DNA of 36,397 bases from Thermoplasmatota archaeon. GTDB taxonomy: Archaea > Thermoplasmatota > E2 > UBA202 > JdFR-43. Shown in pieces: positions 16,003 through 23,055 of this stretch. Below the pieces are notes generated by a model that was not told the origin of the DNA, did not search any database, and worked only from the letters and a program-made list of their open reading frames with translations. The stretch's first letter is position 1. Each line of letters begins with the position of its first letter. The position numbers and the translations under genes were made by a program. The stretch covers positions 1 through 36,397 of the forward strand of contig JAPDJQ010000003.1 in assembly GCA_029259015.1 (NCBI GenBank), given 5' to 3'.

Positions 16003-16010
16003 TTAATAAA
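16003..16010 (-). promoter_or_regulatory. TATA box for SRP RNA
   Basis: TTTATTAA on the minus strand immediately after the stop of the 84-residue membrane protein gene, centred about 26-32 bases from the expected 5' end of the SRP RNA. Probably also drives DP1 by read-through. Confidence 0.55.
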
Positions 16011-16011
16011 G

Positions 16012-16266
16012 TTATGGCTTTTTGAGCAGCAGGAATTGACAGCGGAAAAAGCGATAGAAAATCCATGCTAAAGATGCCACTTGAAAAGCAACATCTCTGG
16101 CGAGATGCCATAATGCTTTGCCATATTCATTTATATGCGAGGCACCAAAAGCTCTATAATAGCCAGCCCAGAAAGCATCTTTTGCCATATATACTGTTGC
16201 TATTGCAAATATTGCAATTACTATTACATCTACGTAAAAAAGCCATCTCTGCCAAGTTTTTTCCAT
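16012..16266 (-). CDS. Small uncharacterised membrane protein (84 residues)
   Basis: Not a family I recognise. MEKTWQRWLFYVDVIVI starts a first membrane helix at about residues 9-28, then a polar and aromatic middle (WAGYYRAFGASHINEYGKALWHLARD), a second apolar stretch (VASLAWIFYRFF, about 63-75) and a basic tail. Its reality is supported by the TATA element TTTATAT (16287-16293) about 24 bases upstream of the ATG, the leaderless geometry seen for other genes here. Its stop is directly followed by the SRP RNA promoter. Confidence 0.65.
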   Translation of the reverse strand: MEKTWQRWLFYVDVIVIAIFAIATVYMAKDAFWAGYYRAFGASHINEYGKALWHLARDVAFQVASLAWIFYRFFRCQFLLLKKP

Positions 16267-16286
16267 GCAGAAAAATTGAAAAGGGA

Positions 16287-16293
16287 TATAAAA
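16287..16293 (-). promoter_or_regulatory. TATA box for 84-residue membrane protein gene
   Basis: TTTATAT on the minus strand, about 24 bases from ATG 16266. The rest of the divergent gap to 16475 is AT-rich without another recognisable element except the TATA for the NUDIX gene (TTTAAAAA, 16447-16454). Confidence 0.55.
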
Positions 16294-16475
16294 GCTTATA
16301 TGTTTTGTTTTTCAGTGAGCATATTTTTAAAAAGAAAAATAGATGAATTGATGTTGAGGATATATATGGCAGCAAATTCGTTCTATAGTTTTTAACAGAT
16401 TAAAAGAAATTTGGAATTGTGTATTTTTATTCTTGTTTAACTAATGTTTAAAAACAATTTCTCATTTATTCCAAA

Positions 16476-16853
16476 ATGATAGTTACTGCTGCCATTATAG
16501 TCGAACACGAAAAAATTTTAATTGCAAAGAGGAAAGGAGACAAATGGGAATTCCCAGGAGGGTGTGTGGAGGTAGGGGAAAGTTTGGAGGGCTGTTTGAA
16601 AAGAGAGTTGAAGGAGGAGCTGGATATAGATGTAAAATTCATCAAACCCTTTGTATGTGTAAAGCACGAATACAATTTCGGAAATATTGAATTGCATGTT
16701 TTCATTGTGAAATGTAGTGGGAAATTAAAAACAAAAGAACATGAAGAAATAAAATGGGTTGGGATAGGTGAAATAGATCGATACGAGTTCATGGACGCAG
16801 ATAAAAAAGTGGTGGAAGAACTGAAGAAAAGATGGAATGAAATAAAGAAATGA
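16476..16853 (+). CDS. NUDIX hydrolase (MutT/CTP pyrophosphohydrolase-like)
   Basis: A 125-residue protein whose NUDIX box runs from GGCVEVGESLEG to CLKRELKEELDI (about residues 28-51), preserving G-x5-E-x7-RE-x2-EE; the glycine after EE is leucine. It is preceded by EFPGG. The fold and length fit small MutT-type nucleoside triphosphate pyrophosphatases that clean damaged or excess nucleotides; the substrate is undetermined. A TATA-like TTTAAAAA (16447-16454) lies about 25 bases upstream of the ATG, so it is probably a leaderless single-gene transcript. Confidence 0.87.
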   Translation: MIVTAAIIVEHEKILIAKRKGDKWEFPGGCVEVGESLEGCLKRELKEELDIDVKFIKPFVCVKHEYNFGNIELHVFIVKCSGKLKTKEHEEIKWVGIGEIDRYEFMDADKKVVEELKKRWNEIKK

Positions 16854-16926
16854 AATTTGCAACCTCTTTCTTTTCCTTAAATCTTTTTAGAAATTTATAT
16901 TAAGGCGAAACTATTTCAAAAATTCT

Positions 16927-17748
16927 GTGATAAGAATCGGGCCGGCCGGCATACCTTTATCGTGTAAGGAAAGAACAAACATAGATGGAATAATTTATAC
17001 AAGATGCCTTGGTTTATCGGCTATGGAAATAAGATTCGCTCGTGGGTTTATTAGTGAAGAAGAAGCGAAAGAAATTAAAAAAGTTGCAAAAAAATGCGAT
17101 ATCGCATTATATGTTCATGCCCCTTATTATATAAATCTGGCAGGGGATAAAAGAAATGTTAAGATGAGCAGAGAGAAGATAGAAAAGACGATGAAGCTGG
17201 GTCAACTCATGGGGGCCAAAATTGCAACAACACATCTGGGCTTTTATGGCGATTTATCTAAAAAAGAGACTATGCATAGGATAGTGAAAAATCTTCGCCA
17301 GATAAGAGATAAAATGAAGAAAAAAGGCATTGAAATTCCTATTGGCTTAGAAACAATGGGTAAAAAAGAAGTTTTTGGAAGTCTTGAAGAGATTGTTGAA
17401 GTTTGCAAACGTGTTAGAGGAACTGTACCTGTGCTGGATATAGGCCATATCCATGCAAGATGCATAGGTTGTCTCAAAGAAAAAGAAGATTTCCAGAAAG
17501 TTTTTGATATAGTTGAAGAGCTGAATCTTAATCACTATCTCATCCATTTAACCGGAGTAAAATACGATAGTAATGGCGAGTTATATCATGTACCAATTAA
17601 AAAAGGAGATTTGCCTGTAATAAAACTTATGGAATGTATACTTGAAAATGATTATGATGTCACCATTATATCTGAATCTCCGGTCGTGGAACATGATGCT
17701 GTTTATACCCAAATCTTGTTAGATAGGGCCATGGAAATGATGAAATGA
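16927..17748 (+). CDS. Endonuclease IV-like TIM-barrel protein (AP endonuclease family 2)
   Basis: A 273-residue xylose isomerase-like barrel. Candidate metal ligands of the Nfo family are in order: H in YVHAPYYINLAG, H in TTHLGFYGD, E in IGLETMGKKEVFG, D and H in VLDIGHIHAR, H in HYLIHLTG, H in ELYHVPI and E in ISESP. The D-x-H pair of Escherichia coli Nfo (D229/H231) seems to keep only the histidine. It could cut abasic sites, or act as a sugar-phosphate isomerase of the same fold. The second option is favoured by context, because it is coupled by ATGA to a hexulose-phosphate isomerase. GTG start; TTTATAT (16894-16900) is 30 bases upstream. Confidence 0.75.
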   Translation: MIRIGPAGIPLSCKERTNIDGIIYTRCLGLSAMEIRFARGFISEEEAKEIKKVAKKCDIALYVHAPYYINLAGDKRNVKMSREKIEKTMKLGQLMGAKIATTHLGFYGDLSKKETMHRIVKNLRQIRDKMKKKGIEIPIGLETMGKKEVFGSLEEIVEVCKRVRGTVPVLDIGHIHARCIGCLKEKEDFQKVFDIVEELNLNHYLIHLTGVKYDSNGELYHVPIKKGDLPVIKLMECILENDYDVTIISESPVVEHDAVYTQILLDRAMEMMK

Positions 17749-18284
17749 AGTTTAATGATGCTTTACAGCATATCCGGGAGCAGATTCAAAAAATGCTCGA
17801 GGAGATTGGAGAAGATAAAATCGAGAAAGCCATGGAATATTTTTTTGAAGCAAACAATATCTTTGTATATGGTGCAGGCAGGAGCGGTTTAGTAGGAAAA
17901 GCATTTGCCATTCGCCTTGTCCATCTCGGCTTTCCAACATTTGTCATTGGAGAAACAATAACAAAGCCCGTTAAGAAAGGTGATTTGGTTGTTTTAATAT
18001 CTGGCTCTGGAGAAACAATTCCGGTTACCATGACTGCAGAAATTGCTCGTCGTCTTGGAGCAAAGATAATCTCCATAACTGCCAACCCTGATTCGCATAT
18101 CGCCAGATTTGCTGATTTGCTTATTGTGTTGAGGCCAAAAAAGAAAATAGCTGAATTAGCCCCGCTGGGCACACTATTCGAGGCAGCCGCTTGGTTATTC
18201 CTTGATGCAATAATTGCTGAGTTAATGGCCAGAAAGGGCGAAAACGAAGAAAGCATGAAAAGAAGGCATGCAACACTAGAGTAA
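17745..18284 (+). CDS. hxlB: 6-phospho-3-hexuloisomerase (SIS domain)
   Basis: A 179-residue SIS-fold isomerase. FVYGAGRSGLVGKAFAIRLVHLG, VLISGSGET, ISITANPDSHIA and LAPLGTLFE are the sugar-phosphate-binding signatures of 6-phospho-3-hexuloisomerase, which interconverts 3-hexulose 6-phosphate and fructose 6-phosphate in the ribulose monophosphate pathway. Archaea commonly use this pathway in reverse to make ribulose 5-phosphate. The partner 3-hexulose-6-phosphate synthase is not in the window. The ATG overlaps the stop of the TIM-barrel gene (ATGA, 17745-17748). Confidence 0.9.
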   Translation: MKFNDALQHIREQIQKMLEEIGEDKIEKAMEYFFEANNIFVYGAGRSGLVGKAFAIRLVHLGFPTFVIGETITKPVKKGDLVVLISGSGETIPVTMTAEIARRLGAKIISITANPDSHIARFADLLIVLRPKKKIAELAPLGTLFEAAAWLFLDAIIAELMARKGENEESMKRRHATLE

Positions 18285-18298
18285 TTATTTAAAAATGA

Positions 18299-18356
18299 AA
18301 AGACATGTTTGGCAACCTATTCCATATGTCCGCACAATTTTTGTTTCCATGTCTTT
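18299..18356. repeat. 9-bp inverted repeat with 40-base loop
   Basis: AAAGACATG (18299-18307) and CATGTCTTT (18348-18356) are perfect inverted arms in the gap between hxlB and the aIF2-beta promoter. Could be a terminator stem, an operator pair or chance. A 22-codon frame (18295-18363) spans it but has no further support. Confidence 0.35.
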
Positions 18357-18381
18357 CCTATAAAAATTATTACAATACATA

Positions 18382-18388
18382 TTTATAC
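18382..18388 (+). promoter_or_regulatory. TATA box for aIF2-beta gene
   Basis: TTTATAC about 23 bases upstream of the ATG at 18408, consistent with a leaderless or near-leaderless transcript. Confidence 0.5.
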
Positions 18389-18407
18389 CACTATATAATG
18401 CAAAAGC

Positions 18408-18842
18408 ATGCAACACTCACCAAAATATGATTATCAAAAGCTACTTACCAGAGCATTGGATGCTTTGCCAAAAGATATAGTAGTCAAGGATAGATTTCAG
18501 ATGCCCAAAGGAATTATTTTTTATGAAGGAAATACAACAATTCTGAAAAATATTGCTGAAATCGCTGATATTGTAAACAGAGATGTGGAACATCTTTTCA
18601 AATATTTACTGAAGGAATTAGGAACTGCCGGTGAAATAGATGGCGAAAGAGCAGTTTTTCAGGGTAAGATACCAGAGAACAGGGTGCAGGAGAGAATAGA
18701 AAGATATGTCAATAGATTTGTTTTGTGCAGAGAATGTGGCAGGCCAGATACGAAACTGATAAAGAAAAATAGAACGCTGATGCTTAAGTGTGAGGCATGC
18801 GGTGCGATTCATCCAGTTACTGGAAAAATAAGGAAAGGATAA
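18408..18842 (+). CDS. Translation initiation factor aIF2 beta subunit
   Basis: A 144-residue protein with the three-part aIF2-beta layout: an N-terminal helix, the alpha-beta core (FQMPKGIIFYEGNTTILKNIAEIADIVNRDVEHLFKYLLKELGT region) and a C-terminal zinc ribbon with CRECGRPDT and LKCEACGAIHPV (two CxxC pairs). It joins the alpha and gamma subunits to bring initiator tRNA to the small ribosomal subunit. Complete in length; single gene, convergent with the GT2-GtrA-like gene with no gap. Confidence 0.95.
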   Translation: MQHSPKYDYQKLLTRALDALPKDIVVKDRFQMPKGIIFYEGNTTILKNIAEIADIVNRDVEHLFKYLLKELGTAGEIDGERAVFQGKIPENRVQERIERYVNRFVLCRECGRPDTKLIKKNRTLMLKCEACGAIHPVTGKIRKG

Positions 18843-19796
18843 TCATCTGTACCATGTCCATAAATTATGGGCGAAAAAGTTCCATATAAAAGCAGCTGCT
18901 ATACCGGCGATATTGGCTTTTAAAGGATGTATAAGAAAAACTTTTGTTAGGAAAGCAAGAATAAATAAATTCAGGAGCAATCCTATCAGACTTGCAAAAT
19001 TGAATTTTGCCATTCTTTTCAGAAATTCTCTTACTCCTCTTTTTCCTCTATCTCTAAATGTCCAGATTTCGTTGAGTGTGAAAGAAGATAGTATAGATGT
19101 TTCTATACTCATTAGACTGGCAAGTAATAGATAGATTCCATGAGATATCAAAAACCATAGCAAAAATTCATTTATCAATACACTGAAAGCCCCTACTATA
19201 CCAAATTTTACAAATCTTTTTATTTCTCCTTCATCCCATGCCATTCTGAGTAAATGCTTTGAATATGTGGAATATCTTTCATTAAATGTATCATCTCCTT
19301 TCAAAAACACTGGCACTTCTTCCAGTCTTTCATATTTTCCTTTAGCCAGAATCTCCAGCAAAATTTTATTGCCTATAGGATGCAATTTCGCATTTTTTAT
19401 AACCTCTCTTTTCACCAAAAAAATTTCTGATAACGGATCTTCAACTATCCTGCTTTTTGGGAAGAGAAGATTAACAAACATTCTACCTGCTACTGATTTT
19501 TTATTCCTTTTACCTATGACAATATCTGCTCCGTCCTCTGCCTTTTTTATCATTTCTTTAATGCATTTTTTCGCGTTTTGTATGCTATCATTCAGCAGCA
19601 CAATATATTCTCCCTTGCTTTCTTCAATACATTTCAGTATGGAAGTTGCTAGATTACTCTCTATGATAAATTTCACTCCCCTTTCTTTCAAATTTTTATT
19701 GGGAGATCCAGCAACCAGAATTTCACAGTTCTCTCTATCCAGTGAATCTATAACTCTTGCCAGTCTTCTTCCATATGGGAATATAATCGAAATCAT
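18843..19796 (-). CDS. Catalytically degenerate GT2 domain fused to GtrA (pseudo-glycosyltransferase)
   Basis: A 317-residue paralogue of the intact enzyme at 2929-4011. The regions agree from GADIVIGKRN through FPKSRIVEDPLSEIFLVKREVI, IGNKILLEILAKGKYERLEEVPV and the whole GtrA part (FVKFGIVGAFSVLINE, about residues 196-317). The catalytic half is eroded: the GT-A opening VVPTYNERENLP has become FPYGRRLARVIDS, the DDD motif is replaced by VAGSPN, and the metal-binding DAD is NDS. It is about 43 residues shorter. The frame is open and unbroken, so it is a probable pseudoenzyme, not a pseudogene. Its ATG overlaps the nfeD stop (ATGA, 19793-19796), linking it to the membrane protease. Confidence 0.8.
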   Translation of the reverse strand: MISIIFPYGRRLARVIDSLDRENCEILVAGSPNKNLKERGVKFIIESNLATSILKCIEESKGEYIVLLNDSIQNAKKCIKEMIKKAEDGADIVIGKRNKKSVAGRMFVNLLFPKSRIVEDPLSEIFLVKREVIKNAKLHPIGNKILLEILAKGKYERLEEVPVFLKGDDTFNERYSTYSKHLLRMAWDEGEIKRFVKFGIVGAFSVLINEFLLWFLISHGIYLLLASLMSIETSILSSFTLNEIWTFRDRGKRGVREFLKRMAKFNFASLIGLLLNLFILAFLTKVFLIHPLKANIAGIAAAFIWNFFAHNLWTWYR

Positions 19797-21085
19797 GCTT
19801 TCCTTACCCTTAATGTCAATCCCTTTTGTTCCACCACTACAATTTCTTCTCCTTCTTTTATCTCTTCATTTGCCTCTGCCCGCCATATGCTGCCTTTTAC
19901 CTTAACCTGGCCCGGCTTTTCAGGGCTTATATCTGTGATTGCTTTTCCTTTTAATCCTACCATATCTTCCTCACCTATTTTTGGTCTTCTCTTCTTTGCT
20001 TTTATTGCTTTTGCAAGAGCATAGGAAAAGAAAGCAGTTAAAAATATTGCTACAACTAGGCTTGCTATCCTGAATGAGGTGTACCAGCTTAAAGGCATTT
20101 CATGCATGGCTTTTTCAGCCGGGATAAGCATTATCCCAAATATAAAAGTAATGATGGCTGCTGCAGTCCAGAAGCCAAACGTTGGAGTTAAAGCTTCCAC
20201 TATAAAAAACAGGAAGGCTAGCAAAATAAGCAGAATCCCTGCCACATTAATTCCTATAAAAGAAAGCCCATACAATGCCAAAATTATGAAAATAGCGCCT
20301 ATCGTTTCAGGCAAATGAAAGCCAGGCGTTAAAAAACCAAAGATTAAGCCAAAGATGCCAATTGTTAGAAGAAGAGAAGCTATCTGAGGATCAGAAATAT
20401 AATTTATGAATTTGTCTCTAATACTCCATTTTATTATTTCTATGCTGGCATTTGAGACATTTATTTTATAAATCTCTCCTTTCACTTTAACTTCCATTCC
20501 ATCCAGCTTATCAAGCAAGTCCTTCAAATCTGATGCAACAATCTCTATCACTCCTGCATCCAAAGCCTCTCTTTCATTTAGAGCAACATTTTCAGTAACA
20601 AATTTTTCTGCCATACTCTCATTTCTTCCATGAGTTAAAGCCAGAGTTTCAATCAAAGCAGCATATGCATTGATTTCCTTTTCATCAGCTTTCTCTGGCA
20701 AACCAGTGGCAGGATTTACTATGCGAGGCTGGCAAGCTCCAATTACCGTAGAATTTGCCATAGCTGCCACATGAGAAGCCATTAAAATGAAGGTGCCGGC
20801 AGAAAAAGCTTTAGCGCCAGAAGGAGCAACATATATGACAACCGGCAAATCAGTGTTTTCTATCATTTTAATGATTTTTTCCATGGAGCCAGCCATCCCG
20901 CCATTTGTATCCAGTTTTATGATCAGTATCTCTCCATCTTTGGCTTCGCTGAGAGCTTTCTCAAATTGATTGACTGTCCCCTGAGCAATCATTCCTTCTA
21001 CTTCTGCAACATATATTTTTTTGGCAGATACCAGCGATGAAATGAATAGTAAGGTAATAAATGTCATAATCAGCAACTTTTTCAT
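19793..21085 (-). CDS. NfeD / ClpP-class membrane serine protease (1510-N type)
   Basis: A 430-residue long-form NfeD. A signal peptide (1-21) precedes a ClpP-fold protease domain (about 22-215) with LDTNGG, the nucleophile S95 in AKAFSAGTFI and the probable general base K136 in EKEINAYAALIETLA, matching the Ser-Lys dyad of the Pyrococcus PH1510 protease. Then come about five membrane helices (about 230-365) and a C-terminal NfeD OB-fold (about 375-430, LKGKAITDISPEKPGQVKVKG). It is thought to cleave stomatin-like membrane proteins; no stomatin gene is adjacent. TATA TTTATAA (21107-21113) is 25 bases upstream. First gene of a coupled pair with the pseudo-glycosyltransferase. Confidence 0.9.
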   Translation of the reverse strand: MKKLLIMTFITLLFISSLVSAKKIYVAEVEGMIAQGTVNQFEKALSEAKDGEILIIKLDTNGGMAGSMEKIIKMIENTDLPVVIYVAPSGAKAFSAGTFILMASHVAAMANSTVIGACQPRIVNPATGLPEKADEKEINAYAALIETLALTHGRNESMAEKFVTENVALNEREALDAGVIEIVASDLKDLLDKLDGMEVKVKGEIYKINVSNASIEIIKWSIRDKFINYISDPQIASLLLTIGIFGLIFGFLTPGFHLPETIGAIFIILALYGLSFIGINVAGILLILLAFLFFIVEALTPTFGFWTAAAIITFIFGIMLIPAEKAMHEMPLSWYTSFRIASLVVAIFLTAFFSYALAKAIKAKKRRPKIGEEDMVGLKGKAITDISPEKPGQVKVKGSIWRAEANEEIKEGEEIVVVEQKGLTLRVRKA

Positions 21086-21106
21086 CGAGATATGAACTAA
21101 AAGAAA

Positions 21107-21113
21107 TTATAAA
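21107..21113 (-). promoter_or_regulatory. TATA box for nfeD operon
   Basis: TTTATAA on the minus strand 25 bases before ATG 21085; leaderless geometry. Confidence 0.6.
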
Positions 21114-21127
21114 GTTATTCTTTTTTA

Positions 21128-22189
21128 TTATTCCACTCTCATTATCCTCTTTTCTTTATATCCTGTAATCACTTCTATATAGCCATGCAGCATTTTATTT
21201 ACTTTCTCATCTCCAGTATCCACCTTCAAACTCTTTAAGTTATTCAATTTGTCCTTTGTTGCAACAACAATGATATTTTCCTTACCAACCTTTTCTATTA
21301 TCTCACTGCTTATTGGTTGATTCCCTCTTCCAAAAATAAAACCTGTGCCGCCCAAAGGACTCACTATAATTTTTGCTTTGTTATCTAAGAATTTTTTAAT
21401 GTCTTTTTCCCCCGCATCTTTACAGAGCAATTTGTTCCCTTTAACAACATCTATCCCCAAAAAACTTCCATCTATATCTAAAGCCTTTTTAATTTCCCAT
21501 GTTGTACTTCCACCCCCTATGATGTATACTGTTTCTCTGTCCATTTCCTCAATAAACCACTCGGCAATCTCTTTCTTTCCTCCTCCACTCAGAACATCCT
21601 TACCTGCCTGAATCTTAGCGTGAATTGGCGTGAGCGCATATCCTTTAAGCTTGACTTTAAATTCCCCTCTTCTAAAAGCTTCTTCATCAATATCCATTAC
21701 CTCTCTCTCCTCAATATCCAACGTTTCGAGGGAATCAACAATCTCTGCAGCGTCTCTAGGTGTAAAAGCAAATACAGCAGAATACATTTTCACTCCAGCA
21801 GGCACCCCAAGAATTGGTATTTTGCTATCTATGGCATCGAGTAAATCGCAGGCGGTGCCATCGCCACCAACAAAAACTATTATATCTGCCACTTCAGCCA
21901 TCTTTATTGCAGCTTTTTTGGTATCTTCCGCAGTGGTCTCCTCTGGAGCATCATATATTATCTCTGCTTTTTTATCCAATTTTTTAAAAATATCCTCTCC
22001 CATTTTGCCCGAGCAAATAAAAAATTCTCTTTCAATTCTCAAAGTTCGCAAAAATTCTTCAGCTCTTTTTGGGGCTACTGGCTTGGCCCCTCTTCTAATT
22101 GCTTCTTTCACTATTCCATCAGTCCCCTTAAGTCCTACTTTACCTCCCATTCCTGCAATGGGATTCAAAATAAATGCTACCTTCATCAT
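21128..22189 (-). CDS. COG3199 ATP-NAD kinase-like protein (AcoX-related)
   Basis: A 353-residue protein beginning MMKVAFILNPIAGMGGKVGLKGTDG, with the kinase signature FVGGDGTACDLLDA (about residues 106-119), VPAGVKMYSAVFA, then IGGGSTTWEIKKALD and SPLGGTGFIFGRGNQ. This is the COG3199 branch of the NAD kinase/diacylglycerol kinase fold. Archaeal members are predicted NAD kinases, but the true substrate is not settled. The ATG overlaps the stop of the upstream gene (ATGA, 22186-22189). A standard NadK is not present in this window, so redundancy cannot be judged. Confidence 0.85.
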   Translation of the reverse strand: MMKVAFILNPIAGMGGKVGLKGTDGIVKEAIRRGAKPVAPKRAEEFLRTLRIEREFFICSGKMGEDIFKKLDKKAEIIYDAPEETTAEDTKKAAIKMAEVADIIVFVGGDGTACDLLDAIDSKIPILGVPAGVKMYSAVFAFTPRDAAEIVDSLETLDIEEREVMDIDEEAFRRGEFKVKLKGYALTPIHAKIQAGKDVLSGGGKKEIAEWFIEEMDRETVYIIGGGSTTWEIKKALDIDGSFLGIDVVKGNKLLCKDAGEKDIKKFLDNKAKIIVSPLGGTGFIFGRGNQPISSEIIEKVGKENIIVVATKDKLNNLKSLKVDTGDEKVNKMLHGYIEVITGYKEKRIMRVE

Positions 22190-22593
22190 TTAATGGCTTC
22201 GATTCTCTCCTGTATGATCTTCTGTGCTTTAAATAAAGCCTGTCTTAGACTCTCAAATTTTTCTCTTGCAGATGGCGGTAAATCTTCTGTCTCTTCCTCA
22301 ATCTGCTCGAGATATGCGCGACATGCCACTATTGTGTTGAGTAAATCATATGATACTTCTTTCAAGGGCTTTACTTCAATATCTCCTGCTCTCTCCTTTA
22401 TGAGCTGTGTCTCTGGCTCTTTTTTGCTGTTACTCACTCTTTCATATAACTCTAGATAAAGTTGCAGAGCTTTTACAAGTTCATTTCCCAAAACAGTGTG
22501 TTTTTTCCCGTATTTTTCTTCCACAAACTCTTTAAATCTGCGCCAAATCTCTTCTTGCTTTGAATCCACTCTTACTCCAATCGGTTTACTCAT
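22186..22593 (-). CDS. Small possible DNA-binding protein (ribbon-helix-helix-like N-terminus) with helical tail
   Basis: 135 residues. MSKPIGVRVDSKQEEIWRRF, followed by KKHTVLGNELVKALQLYLE, resembles archaeal proteins with a short basic strand, two helices and a conserved VLG turn, suggestive of a ribbon-helix-helix or related DNA-binding fold. The last 70 residues (SYDLLNTIVACRAYLEQIEEE to the end) look like a helical dimerisation hairpin. No enzyme motif is visible. It is the first gene of the operon with COG3199. Its promoter lies between 10-bp inverted repeats, which would suit autoregulation. The assignment to a specific family is uncertain. Confidence 0.6.
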   Translation of the reverse strand: MSKPIGVRVDSKQEEIWRRFKEFVEEKYGKKHTVLGNELVKALQLYLELYERVSNSKKEPETQLIKERAGDIEVKPLKEVSYDLLNTIVACRAYLEQIEEETEDLPPSAREKFESLRQALFKAQKIIQERIEAIK

Positions 22594-22615
22594 AATATCA
22601 TTTTGCTAACAATTT

Positions 22616-22675
22616 GTTGATAATCGCTCTTTTACATATAAATTTTTTGGTTTTTGGTTTTTAGAGATTATCAAC
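22616..22675. promoter_or_regulatory. Promoter flanked by 10-bp inverted repeats
   Basis: GTTGATAATC (22616-22625) and GATTATCAAC (22666-22675) are perfect inverted arms 40 bases apart. Between them lies a minus-strand TATA TTTATAT (22636-22642), 46 bases before ATG 22593. A separate 11-bp palindrome AACAATTTGTT (22608-22618) overlaps the predicted transcription start. Together they look like an operator region for the 135-residue protein gene or for the divergent hyp operon. Confidence 0.45.
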
Positions 22676-22777
22676 TAAATGGGAAAATAAAACGGTGTTG
22701 TAACAGATTTATTAACAGTAGAAAAATATGCACAAGTAACATTTCATTCCAAAAAATAAACGATCTCAGTTTTATCT

Positions 22778-22797
22778 AGGTTTATCTGTCTAAACCT
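22778..22797. promoter_or_regulatory. Candidate operator upstream of hypC
   Basis: AGGTTTA and TAAACCT, perfect 7-bp inverted arms with a 6-base spacer, end 16 bases upstream of the hypC TATA box (TTTATAT, 22814-22820), a typical place for an archaeal activator or repressor site. A partial extra copy (AGGTAAA) follows at 22804-22810. Confidence 0.45.
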
Positions 22798-22813
22798 TTG
22801 AATAGGTAAAGCA

Positions 22814-22820
22814 TTTATAT
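22814..22820 (+). promoter_or_regulatory. TATA box for hypCAD operon
   Basis: TTTATAT centred 23 bases upstream of the hypC ATG at 22840. Confidence 0.6.
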
Positions 22821-22839
22821 TCATGCTATATCTTTTCTC

Positions 22840-23055
22840 ATGTGTCTTGCTGTCCCAGGAAAAGTCATTGAGAGAAGAGGTAATAAAGCCATCATTGACT
22901 ATGGTGGTGTGAGAAGAGAAGCAGATATATCATTAGTTGATGTAAAGGAAGGAGATTATGTCATCGTCCATGCAGGTTTTGCCATTCAGGTACTCAGCAA
23001 AGAAGATGCTGAAGAAACTCTAAAGATCTTTGAGGAGATGTTGAAGAATGCATGA
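22840..23055 (+). CDS. hypC: Hydrogenase maturation chaperone HypC
   Basis: A 71-residue HypC/HybG family protein starting MCLAVPGKVIE. The cysteine exposed after removal of Met binds the Fe(CN)2CO group and HypD. YGGVRREADISLV and GDYVIVHAGFAIQVL complete the small beta-barrel. First gene of the hypC-hypA-hypD-wHTH operon; overlaps hypA by 8 bases. Confidence 0.95.
   Translation: MCLAVPGKVIERRGNKAIIDYGGVRREADISLVDVKEGDYVIVHAGFAIQVLSKEDAEETLKIFEEMLKNA

Noticed and set aside
15785-16006. GC-rich plus-strand 73-codon frame
   Set aside because: It is the complement of the SRP RNA; alanine/proline-rich chance translation with no family resemblance.
18295-18363. 22-codon ORF after hxlB
   Set aside because: No coupling to hxlB, no promoter spacing, unremarkable composition; the inverted repeat explains the sequence better.
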